64,000 nucleotides of DNA from CAWGQN01 sp963824885 (GTDB lineage: Bacteria; Actinomycetota; Actinomycetes; Actinomycetales; Microbacteriaceae), in the NCBI GenBank assembly GCA_963824885.1, contig CAWGQN010000008.1, forward strand, positions 1 through 64,000. The letters run 5' to 3'. A program made the position numbers and the translations under genes. Numbering within the stretch: the stretch's first letter is position 1; each line of letters begins with the position of its first letter. The notes under the pieces were generated by a model that saw only the letters and a program-made list of their open reading frames with translations, was not told the origin of the DNA and ran no database searches. Of the stretch, positions 25,756 through 33,350 are shown piece after piece.

Positions 25756-27219
25756 ATGACTGACACAGTTACCGCGCCGACTCACGCTGAGCGTCCGGCC
25801 CCGTCGGTTGGCCGCGTTGCCCGTGTGACCGGACCGGTCGTCGACATTGCGTTTCCGCACGATGGCCTTCCCGAAATCTACGGTGCGCTCACGACGACCG
25901 TGGCCGTTGGTGGCATCACAACCGTTATTACGCTCGAGGTTGCGCAGCACCTTGGCGACAGCGTCGTGCGAGCCATCGCCTTGAATCCGACCGACGGACT
26001 TGTTCGCGGTCAAGATGTCACGGACACGGGTGCACCCATCACGGTTCCGGTCGGCGACGTAACGAAGGGCAGGGTGTTCAATGTCATTGGCGACGTTCTC
26101 AACGCCGCGCCCGGTGAAGACATTGAGATTACGGAACGCTGGCCTATTCACCGCAATCCGCCGGCTTTCGACCAGCTCGAGTCAAAGACTCAGCTGTTCG
26201 AAACGGGTATTAAGGTCATCGACTTGCTGACGCCGTATGTTCTCGGCGGCAAGATCGGGCTTTTCGGCGGAGCCGGCGTGGGCAAAACCGTTCTCATTCA
26301 AGAGATGATCCAGCGCGTCGCTCAAGACCACGGTGGCGTATCGGTTTTTGCGGGCGTCGGAGAACGCACGCGAGAAGGCAACGACCTCATTGGTGAAATG
26401 GAGGAGGCGGGGGTCTTCGACAAGACGGCGCTCGTTTTTGGGCAAATGGATGAGCCGCCAGGAACGCGTCTTCGCGTCGCTCTTTCGGCGCTCACAATGG
26501 CCGAGTATTTTCGCGATGTTCAAAAGCAAGACGTGTTGCTCTTCATCGACAATATTTTCCGTTTCACGCAAGCGGGCTCCGAGGTATCGACTCTTCTCGG
26601 CCGGATGCCGTCAGCAGTCGGCTACCAGCCCAACCTTGCCGACGAGATGGGTGTGCTTCAAGAGCGCATCACGTCGACGCGCGGGCACTCGATCACGTCG
26701 CTCCAGGCGATTTACGTGCCGGCCGACGACTACACTGACCCGGCGCCCGCAACCACGTTTGCTCACCTCGATGCCACGACCGAGCTGTCGCGCGAGATTG
26801 CGTCGCGTGGTTTGTACCCGGCCGTCGACCCGTTGTCGTCAACGTCGCGCATTCTCGACCCGCGGTATCTCGGTGCTGATCATTACAACACCGCGGTTCG
26901 CATTAAGGCGATTCTTCAGAAAAACAAAGAGTTGCAAGAAATTATTGCAATTCTTGGCGTTGACGAGCTTTCGGAAGAAGACAAGGTGACGGTCGCGCGC
27001 GCGCGGCGCATTCAACAGTTCTTATCGCAAAACACCTACATGGCAAAGAAGTTCACGGGCGTCGAGGGGTCGACGGTTCCGTTGAAGGACACGATTGAGT
27101 CCTTTTCTGCGATTGCCAACGGTGATTTCGATCACGTTGCAGAACAGGCGTTCTTCAACGTGGGGTCAATCAGCGACGTCGAAGAAAAATGGGCGACAAT
27201 TCAGAAAGAAAACGCGTAG
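25756..27219 (+). CDS. atpD: ATP synthase F1 subunit beta
   Basis: Catalytic subunit of F1. Walker A is GGAGVGKT at 171-178. The catalytic Glu region is GERTREGNDLIGEM, and the signature PAPATTFAHLDATTELSR precedes the DELSEEDKV segment. 487 residues. It starts 17 bases after atpG, and atpC begins two bases after its stop. Confidence 0.98.
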   Translation: MTDTVTAPTHAERPAPSVGRVARVTGPVVDIAFPHDGLPEIYGALTTTVAVGGITTVITLEVAQHLGDSVVRAIALNPTDGLVRGQDVTDTGAPITVPVGDVTKGRVFNVIGDVLNAAPGEDIEITERWPIHRNPPAFDQLESKTQLFETGIKVIDLLTPYVLGGKIGLFGGAGVGKTVLIQEMIQRVAQDHGGVSVFAGVGERTREGNDLIGEMEEAGVFDKTALVFGQMDEPPGTRLRVALSALTMAEYFRDVQKQDVLLFIDNIFRFTQAGSEVSTLLGRMPSAVGYQPNLADEMGVLQERITSTRGHSITSLQAIYVPADDYTDPAPATTFAHLDATTELSREIASRGLYPAVDPLSSTSRILDPRYLGADHYNTAVRIKAILQKNKELQEIIAILGVDELSEEDKVTVARARRIQQFLSQNTYMAKKFTGVEGSTVPLKDTIESFSAIANGDFDHVAEQAFFNVGSISDVEEKWATIQKENA

Positions 27220-27221
27220 CG

Positions 27222-27515
27222 ATGGCGTCGGCATCACTGACGGTGAGCGTCGTGGCGGCCGATCACGAGGTGTGGTCGGGCGAGGCTCGCATGATCGTGG
27301 CACACACGGTCGAGGGTGAAATCGGGATCCTTGTTGGCCACGAACCACTCTTGGCTGTTCTCGCGACCGGCGAGGTTCGAGTGACCGGCGTCGACGGTGT
27401 TACCGTGACCGCAAACGCAGCCGACGGGTTTCTTTCGGTGGAGAATGACACCGTCACGATTGTCGCGCGCAATGCCGAGTTGGTGGAAAATCCTTCCGGC
27501 GGCTCGGTGCACTGA
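27222..27515 (+). CDS. atpC: ATP synthase F1 subunit epsilon
   Basis: 97 residues starting at ATG 27222. The N-terminal beta-barrel is complete (SLTVSVVAADHEVWSGEARMIVAHTVEGEIGILVGHEPLLAVL), with VENDTVTIVARNAELV at the end. The C-terminal helical hairpin that inhibits ATP hydrolysis in many bacteria is absent, so this is the short actinobacterial form. The ribosome-binding site is weak, and expression probably depends on coupling to atpD. Last gene of the operon; ogt lies convergently 35 bases away. Confidence 0.93.
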   Translation: MASASLTVSVVAADHEVWSGEARMIVAHTVEGEIGILVGHEPLLAVLATGEVRVTGVDGVTVTANAADGFLSVENDTVTIVARNAELVENPSGGSVH

Positions 27516-27550
27516 CGCGCTTGAGCGCGGTCGCACCGTTCTGGCGAGCG

Positions 27551-28120
27551 TCACGGACGGTCTCCACTCGGTTCCGATTTCCATCCTTCGCTGTCGCGCG
27601 AGTGGGGGATTTTCTCGTGGTCGAGTAGCCATCTCTTTGTTGGGATGCCTGATCCTCCGCTGTAGCCGGTCAATTCGCCGGTCATCGAGAGCACCCGGTG
27701 GCAGCCAATCACAACGGGAATGGGATTGGCACCGACCGCACGTCCGACGGCGCGCGCGGCTCGTGGCCGACCAATCTTCTCGCTCAAGCGCTTGTACGTC
27801 GTTGCTTCGCCCCAGCCAATACGGGCGATTTCATTCCAGACGGACTTCTGAAACGGCGTGCCACCGGGCCGCACGGGAACTTCGAATCCGCGCCGTTCAC
27901 CGCGGAAATAGTCGGCCAGTTGTCCCCTTGCTCGCTCGAGGACCGCGGTCGTGAGTTCCGGTTCACCATCACGTGGCAAACTGCCATCGCGCTCAATGAC
28001 AAGAGCGGTGAGAGAATCGCCGTCGCTCGCGATTTCAAGCCGCCCAACGGGACTCGCAATGTGAATGAAAAAATCGCGTTCTGATCGCCGCTTCGTGGTG
28101 ATACCCGATCGTTTCGCCAT
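27551..28120 (-). CDS. ogt: methylated-DNA--protein-cysteine methyltransferase
   Basis: Suicidal repair of O6-methylguanine: the alkyl group moves to an active-site Cys. 189 residues. The DNA-binding part is TPFQKSVWNEIARIGWGEATTYKRLSEKIGRPRAARAVGRAVG (helix-turn-helix with arginine finger). The active site is C140 in VVIGCHRVL, followed by the GYSGG loop. The usual motif is PCHR; here Gly replaces Pro before the Cys, which may lower activity but leaves the nucleophile. It has a 15-residue basic N-terminal extension. Confidence 0.92.
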   Translation of the reverse strand: MAKRSGITTKRRSERDFFIHIASPVGRLEIASDGDSLTALVIERDGSLPRDGEPELTTAVLERARGQLADYFRGERRGFEVPVRPGGTPFQKSVWNEIARIGWGEATTYKRLSEKIGRPRAARAVGRAVGANPIPVVIGCHRVLSMTGELTGYSGGSGIPTKRWLLDHEKIPHSRDSEGWKSEPSGDRP

Positions 28121-28229
28121 GACGTGACTCTAGTCGCGAGTTCTGAAAAACAATTGATTGTCGGGAGAGGGGGAGACACGACGACCGTGCGCCCGGTTCG
28201 CGCCGAGTACTAGATTTTGAGATTCGCTC

Positions 28230-29603
28230 TCACAGCATTGTCCACGCGCGAGTGAAGACGTCGCGAAGAATGATCTCTATCTCATCAAATTCGCTCGGGC
28301 CAATTGTCAACGGGGGTGCCAATTGAACGACCGGATCGCCCCGATCATCCGTTCTGCAATACAAACCGGCCTCTAAGAGTGCCGGCGAGACGAAACCGCG
28401 CAAGATTCGCTCTGATTCGTCGTCGTCGAATGATTCTTTCGTCACGGAGTCTTTCACGAGTTCGATACCAAAGAAGTACCCGTCTCCGCGCACATCGCCC
28501 ACAATCGGCAGGTCGAGGAGCTTTTCGAGAGTTGATCGAAAGACCGGGGAGTATTCGCGAACTCTCGAGTTGAGTCGCTCCGATTCAATAATGTCGAGGT
28601 TCGCGAGTGCAACAGCCGATGATACCGGGTGACCACCAAACGTGTACCCGTGCGAAAACATCGTTTGGCCACTCGAGAAGGGCTCGTAGAGGCGATCACT
28701 GACAATCGTCGCGCCAATTGGCGAGTATCCACTCGTCATTGCCTTTGCGCACGTAATCATGTCGGGCACGTAGCCGTACGCGTCGCACGCGAAAAACTCG
28801 CCAACGCGACCGAACGCGCAGATTACCTCGTCACTAACGAGGAGAACGTCGTAGGTGTCACAAATTTCGCGGACGCGTCGAAAATACCCGTCGGGAGGCG
28901 GCAGGCAGCCCCCGCTATTCTGAATCGGCTCGAGAAAGACGGCGGCTATCGTCTCGGGCCCCTCGAAAAGGATCATCTCCTCGATGCGATTGGCCGACCA
29001 CAGGGCAAATGCGGCACGATCATCGCCGTGCTCGTCAGCGCGATAAAAATTGGTATTGGCAACGCGAAACCCGCCCGGAGCGAGAGGCTCGAACATTTCC
29101 TTTATCGAGGGGATGCCGGTAATCGCGAGCGCGCCGTGTGTCGTGCCGTGGTAGGACGCCGCCCGTGAAATGACCTTGTGTTTGGTAGGTCGCCCCTCGA
29201 GCTTCCAATACGCTTTTGCGAGCTTGAAAGCGGTTTCGACCGCTTCGCTGCCACTCGTCGAAAAGAAGACCCTGTTGAGGTCGCCGGGTGCGTAGTGCGC
29301 GAGGCGGTCGGCCAATTCGATCGCCCTGGGATGCGCGAACGACCACAACGGAAAATAGGCGAGTTCAGCAGCTTGCTTCGCGGCAACCTCGGCGAGTTTT
29401 TGGCGGCCGTGGCCCACGTTGACGACGAAGAGTCCCGAGAGACCGTCGAAGTATCGGCGGCCCGTCGTGTCCCACACGTGGTGACCGTCGCCGCGCACGA
29501 TGATGGGAACGCCGTGATCACTCGCGAGGGCAGACTGGCAAGTGAAATTCAGCCACAAGTGATCGCGTGCCTTGCTCGCGAGACCAGCGTCGTGTTCGCG
29601 CAT
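28230..29603 (-). CDS. class III aminotransferase, putrescine/beta-alanine type
   Basis: 457-residue PLP enzyme of fold type I. It carries FFSTSGSEAVETAFKLAKAYW (cofactor phosphate loop), SYHGTTHGALAITG, the VLLVSDEVICAFGRVGEFF Asp region, the Schiff-base lysine in MITCAKAMTSGYSP and GYTFGGHPVSSAVALANLD. The overall pattern matches the putrescine- or diamine-pyruvate aminotransferase subgroup. Context supports this: an aminobutyraldehyde dehydrogenase, an Lrp regulator and gabT lie nearby, giving a plausible putrescine to GABA to succinate-semialdehyde route. The substrate is inferred. It lies 9 bases downstream of the regulator on the same strand. Confidence 0.85.
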   Translation of the reverse strand: MREHDAGLASKARDHLWLNFTCQSALASDHGVPIIVRGDGHHVWDTTGRRYFDGLSGLFVVNVGHGRQKLAEVAAKQAAELAYFPLWSFAHPRAIELADRLAHYAPGDLNRVFFSTSGSEAVETAFKLAKAYWKLEGRPTKHKVISRAASYHGTTHGALAITGIPSIKEMFEPLAPGGFRVANTNFYRADEHGDDRAAFALWSANRIEEMILFEGPETIAAVFLEPIQNSGGCLPPPDGYFRRVREICDTYDVLLVSDEVICAFGRVGEFFACDAYGYVPDMITCAKAMTSGYSPIGATIVSDRLYEPFSSGQTMFSHGYTFGGHPVSSAVALANLDIIESERLNSRVREYSPVFRSTLEKLLDLPIVGDVRGDGYFFGIELVKDSVTKESFDDDESERILRGFVSPALLEAGLYCRTDDRGDPVVQLAPPLTIGPSEFDEIEIILRDVFTRAWTML

Positions 29604-29612
29604 TCCCTATTC

Positions 29613-30155
29613 CTACCGCGTTCCCCAATCGTAGAGTTGCTTGTGGAGTTTCAAATAGACGAACGTTTCTGTTGACAGCACTCCGTTCAGAATGCGAATT
29701 TTAGTGTTGAGGAGCGAAATGAGTTCGTCGTCACTCTCGCACACGACCTCCGCGAGAATGTCGAAGCTTCCGGCAGTCAAGACGACGTAGTCCACCTCGG
29801 GAAGCGCGGCGATGCTGTCAGCGACCGTGCTGCTGTCTCCGCTTACTCGCACTCCGATCATGGCTTGGCGGTTGAATCCGAGCTGCATTGGATCCGTCAC
29901 GGCGACGATTTGGATAATTCCCGCATCGGTCAGTTTCTGGACGCGTTGGCGAATTGCTGCTTCGCTTAGTCCGACAGACTTTCCGATCTCGGCGTAGGAT
30001 CGGCGGCCGTCGGATTGAAGAAGTTCAATGATCGCCTTAGCGGTGTCGTCGAGTTGTGCCGTACGGTTTCTTGCGGGTTGATTCGTACTCGGGCGGCGCA
30101 GCGACGCGTTGGTCGCGTGAGATCGGCTTTCGGCGGAACGAATTGGATGGGCCAT
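29613..30155 (-). CDS. Lrp/AsnC-family transcriptional regulator
   Basis: 180 residues: a poorly conserved N-terminal tail of about 35 residues, then a winged helix-turn-helix (LDDTAKAIIELLQSDGRRSYAEIGKSVGLSEAAIRQRVQKL). A ligand-binding RAM/ACT-like domain follows (AMIGVRVSGDSSTVADSIAAL, YVVLTAGSFDILAEV). It probably senses an amino acid or amine and controls the adjacent aminotransferase and the divergent patD. The original lrp-patD intergenic region has been duplicated, so this gene now faces the left repeat copy. The first seven codons fall inside the repeat. No clear ribosome-binding site precedes the ATG, so a start further inside is possible. Confidence 0.9.
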   Translation of the reverse strand: MAHPIRSAESRSHATNASLRRPSTNQPARNRTAQLDDTAKAIIELLQSDGRRSYAEIGKSVGLSEAAIRQRVQKLTDAGIIQIVAVTDPMQLGFNRQAMIGVRVSGDSSTVADSIAALPEVDYVVLTAGSFDILAEVVCESDDELISLLNTKIRILNGVLSTETFVYLKLHKQLYDWGTR

Positions 30156-30387
30156 AGGCTGATTGTGTCAGTGCAAGGCGCTTGTTGCAAGCGAATCAGT
30201 TGCATAACGTTAAAATAACTGCGGATTCACGAGATTTGGTCGGCTCGCGCGGTTTGTCGCGACGACTACAATTGGTCGGACGCTCGCGACGAATCGCGCT
30301 CGTGAGTGTCCGACGAACAACATCCCCACCGATGAAACCTGAGGAGAGCCAATGAGCACTCGTCACTTGCGCAACCTGGTCAATGGA
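30136..30387. repeat. left copy of a 252-bp direct repeat (lrp-patD intergenic region)
   Basis: Aligns without gaps to 31593-31844 with only about seven mismatches (about 97% identity). It contains the first codons of lrp, the whole intergenic region with its candidate operator, and the first 12 codons of patD. This copy is continuous with lrp. Weaker resemblance continues about ten bases past 30387. Confidence 0.97.
30179..30193. promoter_or_regulatory. candidate Lrp-type operator, left copy
   Basis: Perfect inverted repeat CGCTTG-TTG-CAAGCG, 24 bases upstream of the lrp start, in the position expected for an autoregulatory site controlling both divergent genes. Lrp/AsnC proteins commonly bind palindromes of this length. 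The assignment is by position and symmetry only. Confidence 0.45.
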
Positions 30388-30408
30388 CTCGCCGCGTTGT
30401 CGGCCTAA
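30352..30408 (+). pseudogene. 5' fragment of patD
   Basis: Begins with the same ribosome-binding site (GAGGAG) and codons as the intact gene at 31809 (MSTRHLRNLVNG). It then diverges to LAALSA and a stop, leaving an 18-codon stub. It marks the left edge of the inserted cassette. Bases 30409-30512 hold no gene. Confidence 0.85.
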
Positions 30409-30512
30409 GTCAAAGATTCGCTGGTGTCTCTAGGGGAAATGGGAGTAACTTCGGTAGCGTCGGCTCGAAGGCAACGGAATCGTTCAAGAGACTACTCAAT
30501 GAGGAGTACGTA

Positions 30513-31274
30513 GTGAATTACGTAGTGAGTAAAGACACATTCTTCAAAATTGGAATCGGCTTGGCCGCGCTTGTCTACTTGGGGGGCATGGTCGTCCCGG
30601 CTAACGCCGAGACAGTTCCTCAAAGCGTGTCCCACGTCGTGCGGGATCAACCATTGGCGGCCCAAATACAGGAGTTTGCTTCTGGGAACCCGAGCACTGG
30701 CAGGCCTTGGGTTCCTTTATCCGCAGTTGATCGAGAAGTTCTTCGCACCAAATACTCTGCATTGGGTATAGGCGCGGCAAGCGGGCGAACGTTTTCTCTA
30801 GCGAAATCCGAAGCATGGCGGATCGATGGCGACTTCAGCTTGCTTCGAATTCCGGTCGAGCGTGGGCAGGGTGTCACAGACGAAACCAGTATTTCAGCCA
30901 TTTTTTCATCGGATGGGACACTCGTTAAACGCGTCGAGTTCGAATTTACCCCGTCAATAGGAAACTCGGGACGAGTCCAAGTCTGGGACGATGGGCATCT
31001 AGCGATGGATCAGCTTGTCACGGGAGATCCGGGTGAACGCTCGAATGAGCGGATCTGCAAGCGTGCGACGCGGGGCGACTGGTGGGGAAATCTTAACGAG
31101 TGTCTCTCGAGGCATGGTATTTCTGGCTGGGTGCTGAACGGGGCCATGATCGGCTGCACAATTGCATGTGCAGGAACTTTCGGAGTGGGGTGCGTCGCCT
31201 GCATTTCGGCGGTAGCTGGCGGCCACGGTGCTGTGATCGGGAGTTGCTTCGCCTACGCCAATATGAACACCTAA
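30513..31274 (+). CDS. secreted Cys-rich bacteriocin-like precursor
   Basis: GTG start with GAGGAG six bases upstream; 253 residues. Signal peptide: MNYVVSKDTFFKIGIGLAAL and on to MVVPANA, cut before ETVPQ. Residues about 33-175 are a hydrophilic pro-region without a known motif. The last ~75 residues carry seven Cys and a Gly/Ala-rich hydrophobic core (NGAMIGCTIACAGTFGVGC, VACISAVAGGHGAVIGSCF). That layout resembles halocin-C8-like bacteriocins found in some actinobacteria, where a Cys-rich C-terminal peptide is cut from an exported precursor. The likeness is in Cys pattern and composition and is not proven. A small two-helix protein follows after three bases, as expected for an immunity partner. 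More AT-rich than its neighbours and bounded by direct repeats, so an insertion. Confidence 0.7.
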   Translation: MNYVVSKDTFFKIGIGLAALVYLGGMVVPANAETVPQSVSHVVRDQPLAAQIQEFASGNPSTGRPWVPLSAVDREVLRTKYSALGIGAASGRTFSLAKSEAWRIDGDFSLLRIPVERGQGVTDETSISAIFSSDGTLVKRVEFEFTPSIGNSGRVQVWDDGHLAMDQLVTGDPGERSNERICKRATRGDWWGNLNECLSRHGISGWVLNGAMIGCTIACAGTFGVGCVACISAVAGGHGAVIGSCFAYANMNT

Positions 31275-31277
31275 AAA

Positions 31278-31487
31278 GTGATCATGAGACGTTTACGACG
31301 AACATACATTCCCGCTTTCTGCACTTTTCTCGCTGCAGTGACGCTCGCAGTCGGCCAGTTTCCGCCCATGAACCAGGTTGTAACGGTGTTCTGGGTCATA
31401 TCAGGACTCTTGCTGGTCATAGCGCTGTGCTGCGCAGTGTGGAACCTGCGGTACCTCAAGAAAACTGGGGTGTCTCGGGAACGCTAA
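31278..31487 (+). CDS. small two-helix membrane protein, candidate immunity protein
   Basis: 69 residues from GTG 31278 (an in-frame ATG lies six bases later). Basic start (MRRLRRTY), helix 1 IPAFCTFLAAVTLAVG, loop QFPPMNQ, helix 2 VVTVFWVISGLLLVIALCCAVW, and a basic tail (NLRYLKKTGVSRER). It lies three bases after the precursor gene. Same size and topology as the protein at 16720-16911, which also follows a secreted precursor. The immunity role is inferred only from this arrangement. Confidence 0.65.
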   Translation: MIMRRLRRTYIPAFCTFLAAVTLAVGQFPPMNQVVTVFWVISGLLLVIALCCAVWNLRYLKKTGVSRER

Positions 31488-31619
31488 ATGGCTCGTCCAG
31501 GCACAACGAGGCTAACGTGGGCGCTGTTTCTGATCCCAATCGCTGGGGTGATGGTCCCCTCGTGGTTGACGTCGATGTGGAGAAGTTCTATCGAACGAAT
31601 TGGATGGGCCATAGGCTGA
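31488..31619 (+). CDS. truncated small membrane ORF at the cassette edge
   Basis: The ATG directly abuts the previous stop (TAAATG). The 43-residue frame reads MARPGTTRLTWALFLIPIAG, then VMVPSWLTSMWRSS, then IERIGWAIG. It has one membrane segment. From about 31593 onward the codons belong to the right copy of the host repeat. The original gene was therefore cut at this junction and ends in host DNA; it might have been the N-terminus of a transporter subunit. Confidence 0.45.
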   Translation: MARPGTTRLTWALFLIPIAGVMVPSWLTSMWRSSIERIGWAIG

Positions 31620-31844
31620 TTGTGTCAGTGCAAGGCGCTTGTTGCAAGCGAATCAGTTGCATATCGATAAAATCACTGCGGATTCACGAGATTTGGTCGG
31701 CTCGCGCGGTTTGTCGCGACTACTACAATTGGTCGGACGCTCGCGACGAATCGCGCTCGTGAGCGTCGGACGAACAACATCCCCACCGACGAAACCTGAG
31801 GAGAGCCAATGAGCACTCGTCACTTGCGCAACCTGGTCAATGGA
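31593..31844. repeat. right copy of the 252-bp direct repeat
   Basis: Partner of 30136-30387. This copy is continuous with the intact patD gene and keeps the first seven codons of lrp as a stub on the minus strand. Recombination between the copies would remove exactly 1457 bases and restore a simple lrp-patD divergent pair. Confidence 0.97.
31636..31650. promoter_or_regulatory. candidate Lrp-type operator, right copy
   Basis: The same 15-base palindrome CGCTTGTTGCAAGCG as at 30179, here about 160 bases upstream of intact patD. It is unchanged between the copies, although neighbouring positions differ. Confidence 0.4.
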
Positions 31845-33254
31845 GACGCCGTCGAGTCGGAGTCCGATGCGCGGCTCGACATAGTCGATCCGGCAACAGA
31901 AGACGTGTACGCGACGGCTCCAATTTCAACGGCCGACGAGGTCGACGCCGCCTATCGGGCCGCGTCGACGGCGTTCGAGACGTGGGGCAACACGACGCCC
32001 GCAGAACGGCAACTCGCGTTGCTTCGCATTGCCGACGCACTCGAGACTCGCGCTCAAGAATTTGCCGATTTGGAATCACGCGACACGGGAAAGATCCGCG
32101 AATCACTCGTCGATGAGGAGATTCTCGTTGCGGTCGATCAGATTCGGTTCTTTGCAGGTGCCGCTCGCATTCTCGAGGGGCGGTCGGCGGGCGAGTATAT
32201 GAGCAACTTCACGTCTTTTGTTCGACGAGAGCCGATCGGCGTTATTGGGCAAGTCACGCCGTGGAACTATCCGCTCATGATGGCCACGTGGAAGTTTGCG
32301 CCCGCACTCGCTGCCGGCAATACGGTTGTCGTCAAGCCATCGGAAACGACTCCCGTGAGCACGCTCGCGCTCGCAGAGCTCGCGGCCGAATTTCTCCCGA
32401 GCGGTGTCTTCAACGTCGTGACCGGGGATCGCGCAACGGGCCGCGCAATGATCGAAAACCCGATTCCTCACATGGTGTCGATCACGGGGTCTGTGCGAGC
32501 CGGAATGGAGGTCGCGCGCTCGGCCGCTGACGACCTCAAGCGAGTGCACCTTGAACTGGGCGGCAAGGCACCTGTCATTGTGTTCGATGATGCCGACATT
32601 GATCGTGCTGTTGCGCAGATCGTTGCGGGCGGATATTACAATGCCGGTCAAGATTGCACTGCCGCAACGCGCGTGCTCGTTCAGGCCGGTATTCATGACG
32701 AGTTCGTTGCCGCGCTTTCGGCATATGCCCGGGCCAACGCGCGTACCGGGCCCCCGAGTGACGCGCGCGCACTTTTCGGCCCCGTGAACAATCCCCGCCA
32801 GCTTGCTCGCGTGACCGAGTTCATTGATCGCCTTCCTTCTCACGCCACGGTCGAGTTGGGCGGTCACCGCCACGGTGAGCGAGGGTACTTCTTTGAGGCG
32901 ACGATTGTGACGGGCCTCGAGCAAAACGACGACGCGATCCAACACGAGATTTTTGGGCCGGTGATGACGATTCAGAAGTTTGGCGACGACGGTCATGCAC
33001 TCGCGTGGGCGAATGGAGTGGAATTTGGCTTGTCGTCGTCGGTGTGGACGCGTGATCATGCGCGCGCGATGCGCTTCGCGAAGCAGCTCAATTTTGGCTG
33101 CGTATGGATCAATACCCACTTGCCGCTCGTGGCCGAAATGCCGCACGGTGGATTCAAACACTCGGGATACGGTAAGGACCTATCGCTCTACGGTCTCGAA
33201 GACTACACGCGCATCAAGCACGTCATGTCGTTTATTGGGGCTGCCGCAGAATAG
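31809..33254 (+). CDS. patD: gamma-aminobutyraldehyde dehydrogenase (aldehyde dehydrogenase family)
   Basis: NAD-dependent oxidation of an aldehyde, most likely 4-aminobutanal to GABA. 481 residues, ATG with GAGGAG upstream. ALDH landmarks are GQVTPWNYPLMMATWKFAPALAAGNTVVVKPSE, SITGSVRAGMEV, the general base Glu in HLELGGKAPVIVFDDADID, the catalytic Cys in YYNAGQDCTAATRV and EIFGPVMTIQKF. The N-terminus HLRNLVNGDAVESESDARLDIVDPATE resembles PatD. With the aminotransferase at 28230 and gabT at 37322 it forms a putrescine/GABA pathway. The inserted cassette lies upstream, but its own promoter copy is intact. Confidence 0.88.
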   Translation: MSTRHLRNLVNGDAVESESDARLDIVDPATEDVYATAPISTADEVDAAYRAASTAFETWGNTTPAERQLALLRIADALETRAQEFADLESRDTGKIRESLVDEEILVAVDQIRFFAGAARILEGRSAGEYMSNFTSFVRREPIGVIGQVTPWNYPLMMATWKFAPALAAGNTVVVKPSETTPVSTLALAELAAEFLPSGVFNVVTGDRATGRAMIENPIPHMVSITGSVRAGMEVARSAADDLKRVHLELGGKAPVIVFDDADIDRAVAQIVAGGYYNAGQDCTAATRVLVQAGIHDEFVAALSAYARANARTGPPSDARALFGPVNNPRQLARVTEFIDRLPSHATVELGGHRHGERGYFFEATIVTGLEQNDDAIQHEIFGPVMTIQKFGDDGHALAWANGVEFGLSSSVWTRDHARAMRFAKQLNFGCVWINTHLPLVAEMPHGGFKHSGYGKDLSLYGLEDYTRIKHVMSFIGAAAE

Positions 33255-33350
33255 TGGTCGGGGAGGTCGTGGCAGCGGTACTATCGTCGAGAACCCTCAG
33301 AAACCAGCGGGAACAATCGTCTCATTGCGAAGTCTCGACCCGAAAGGTCC

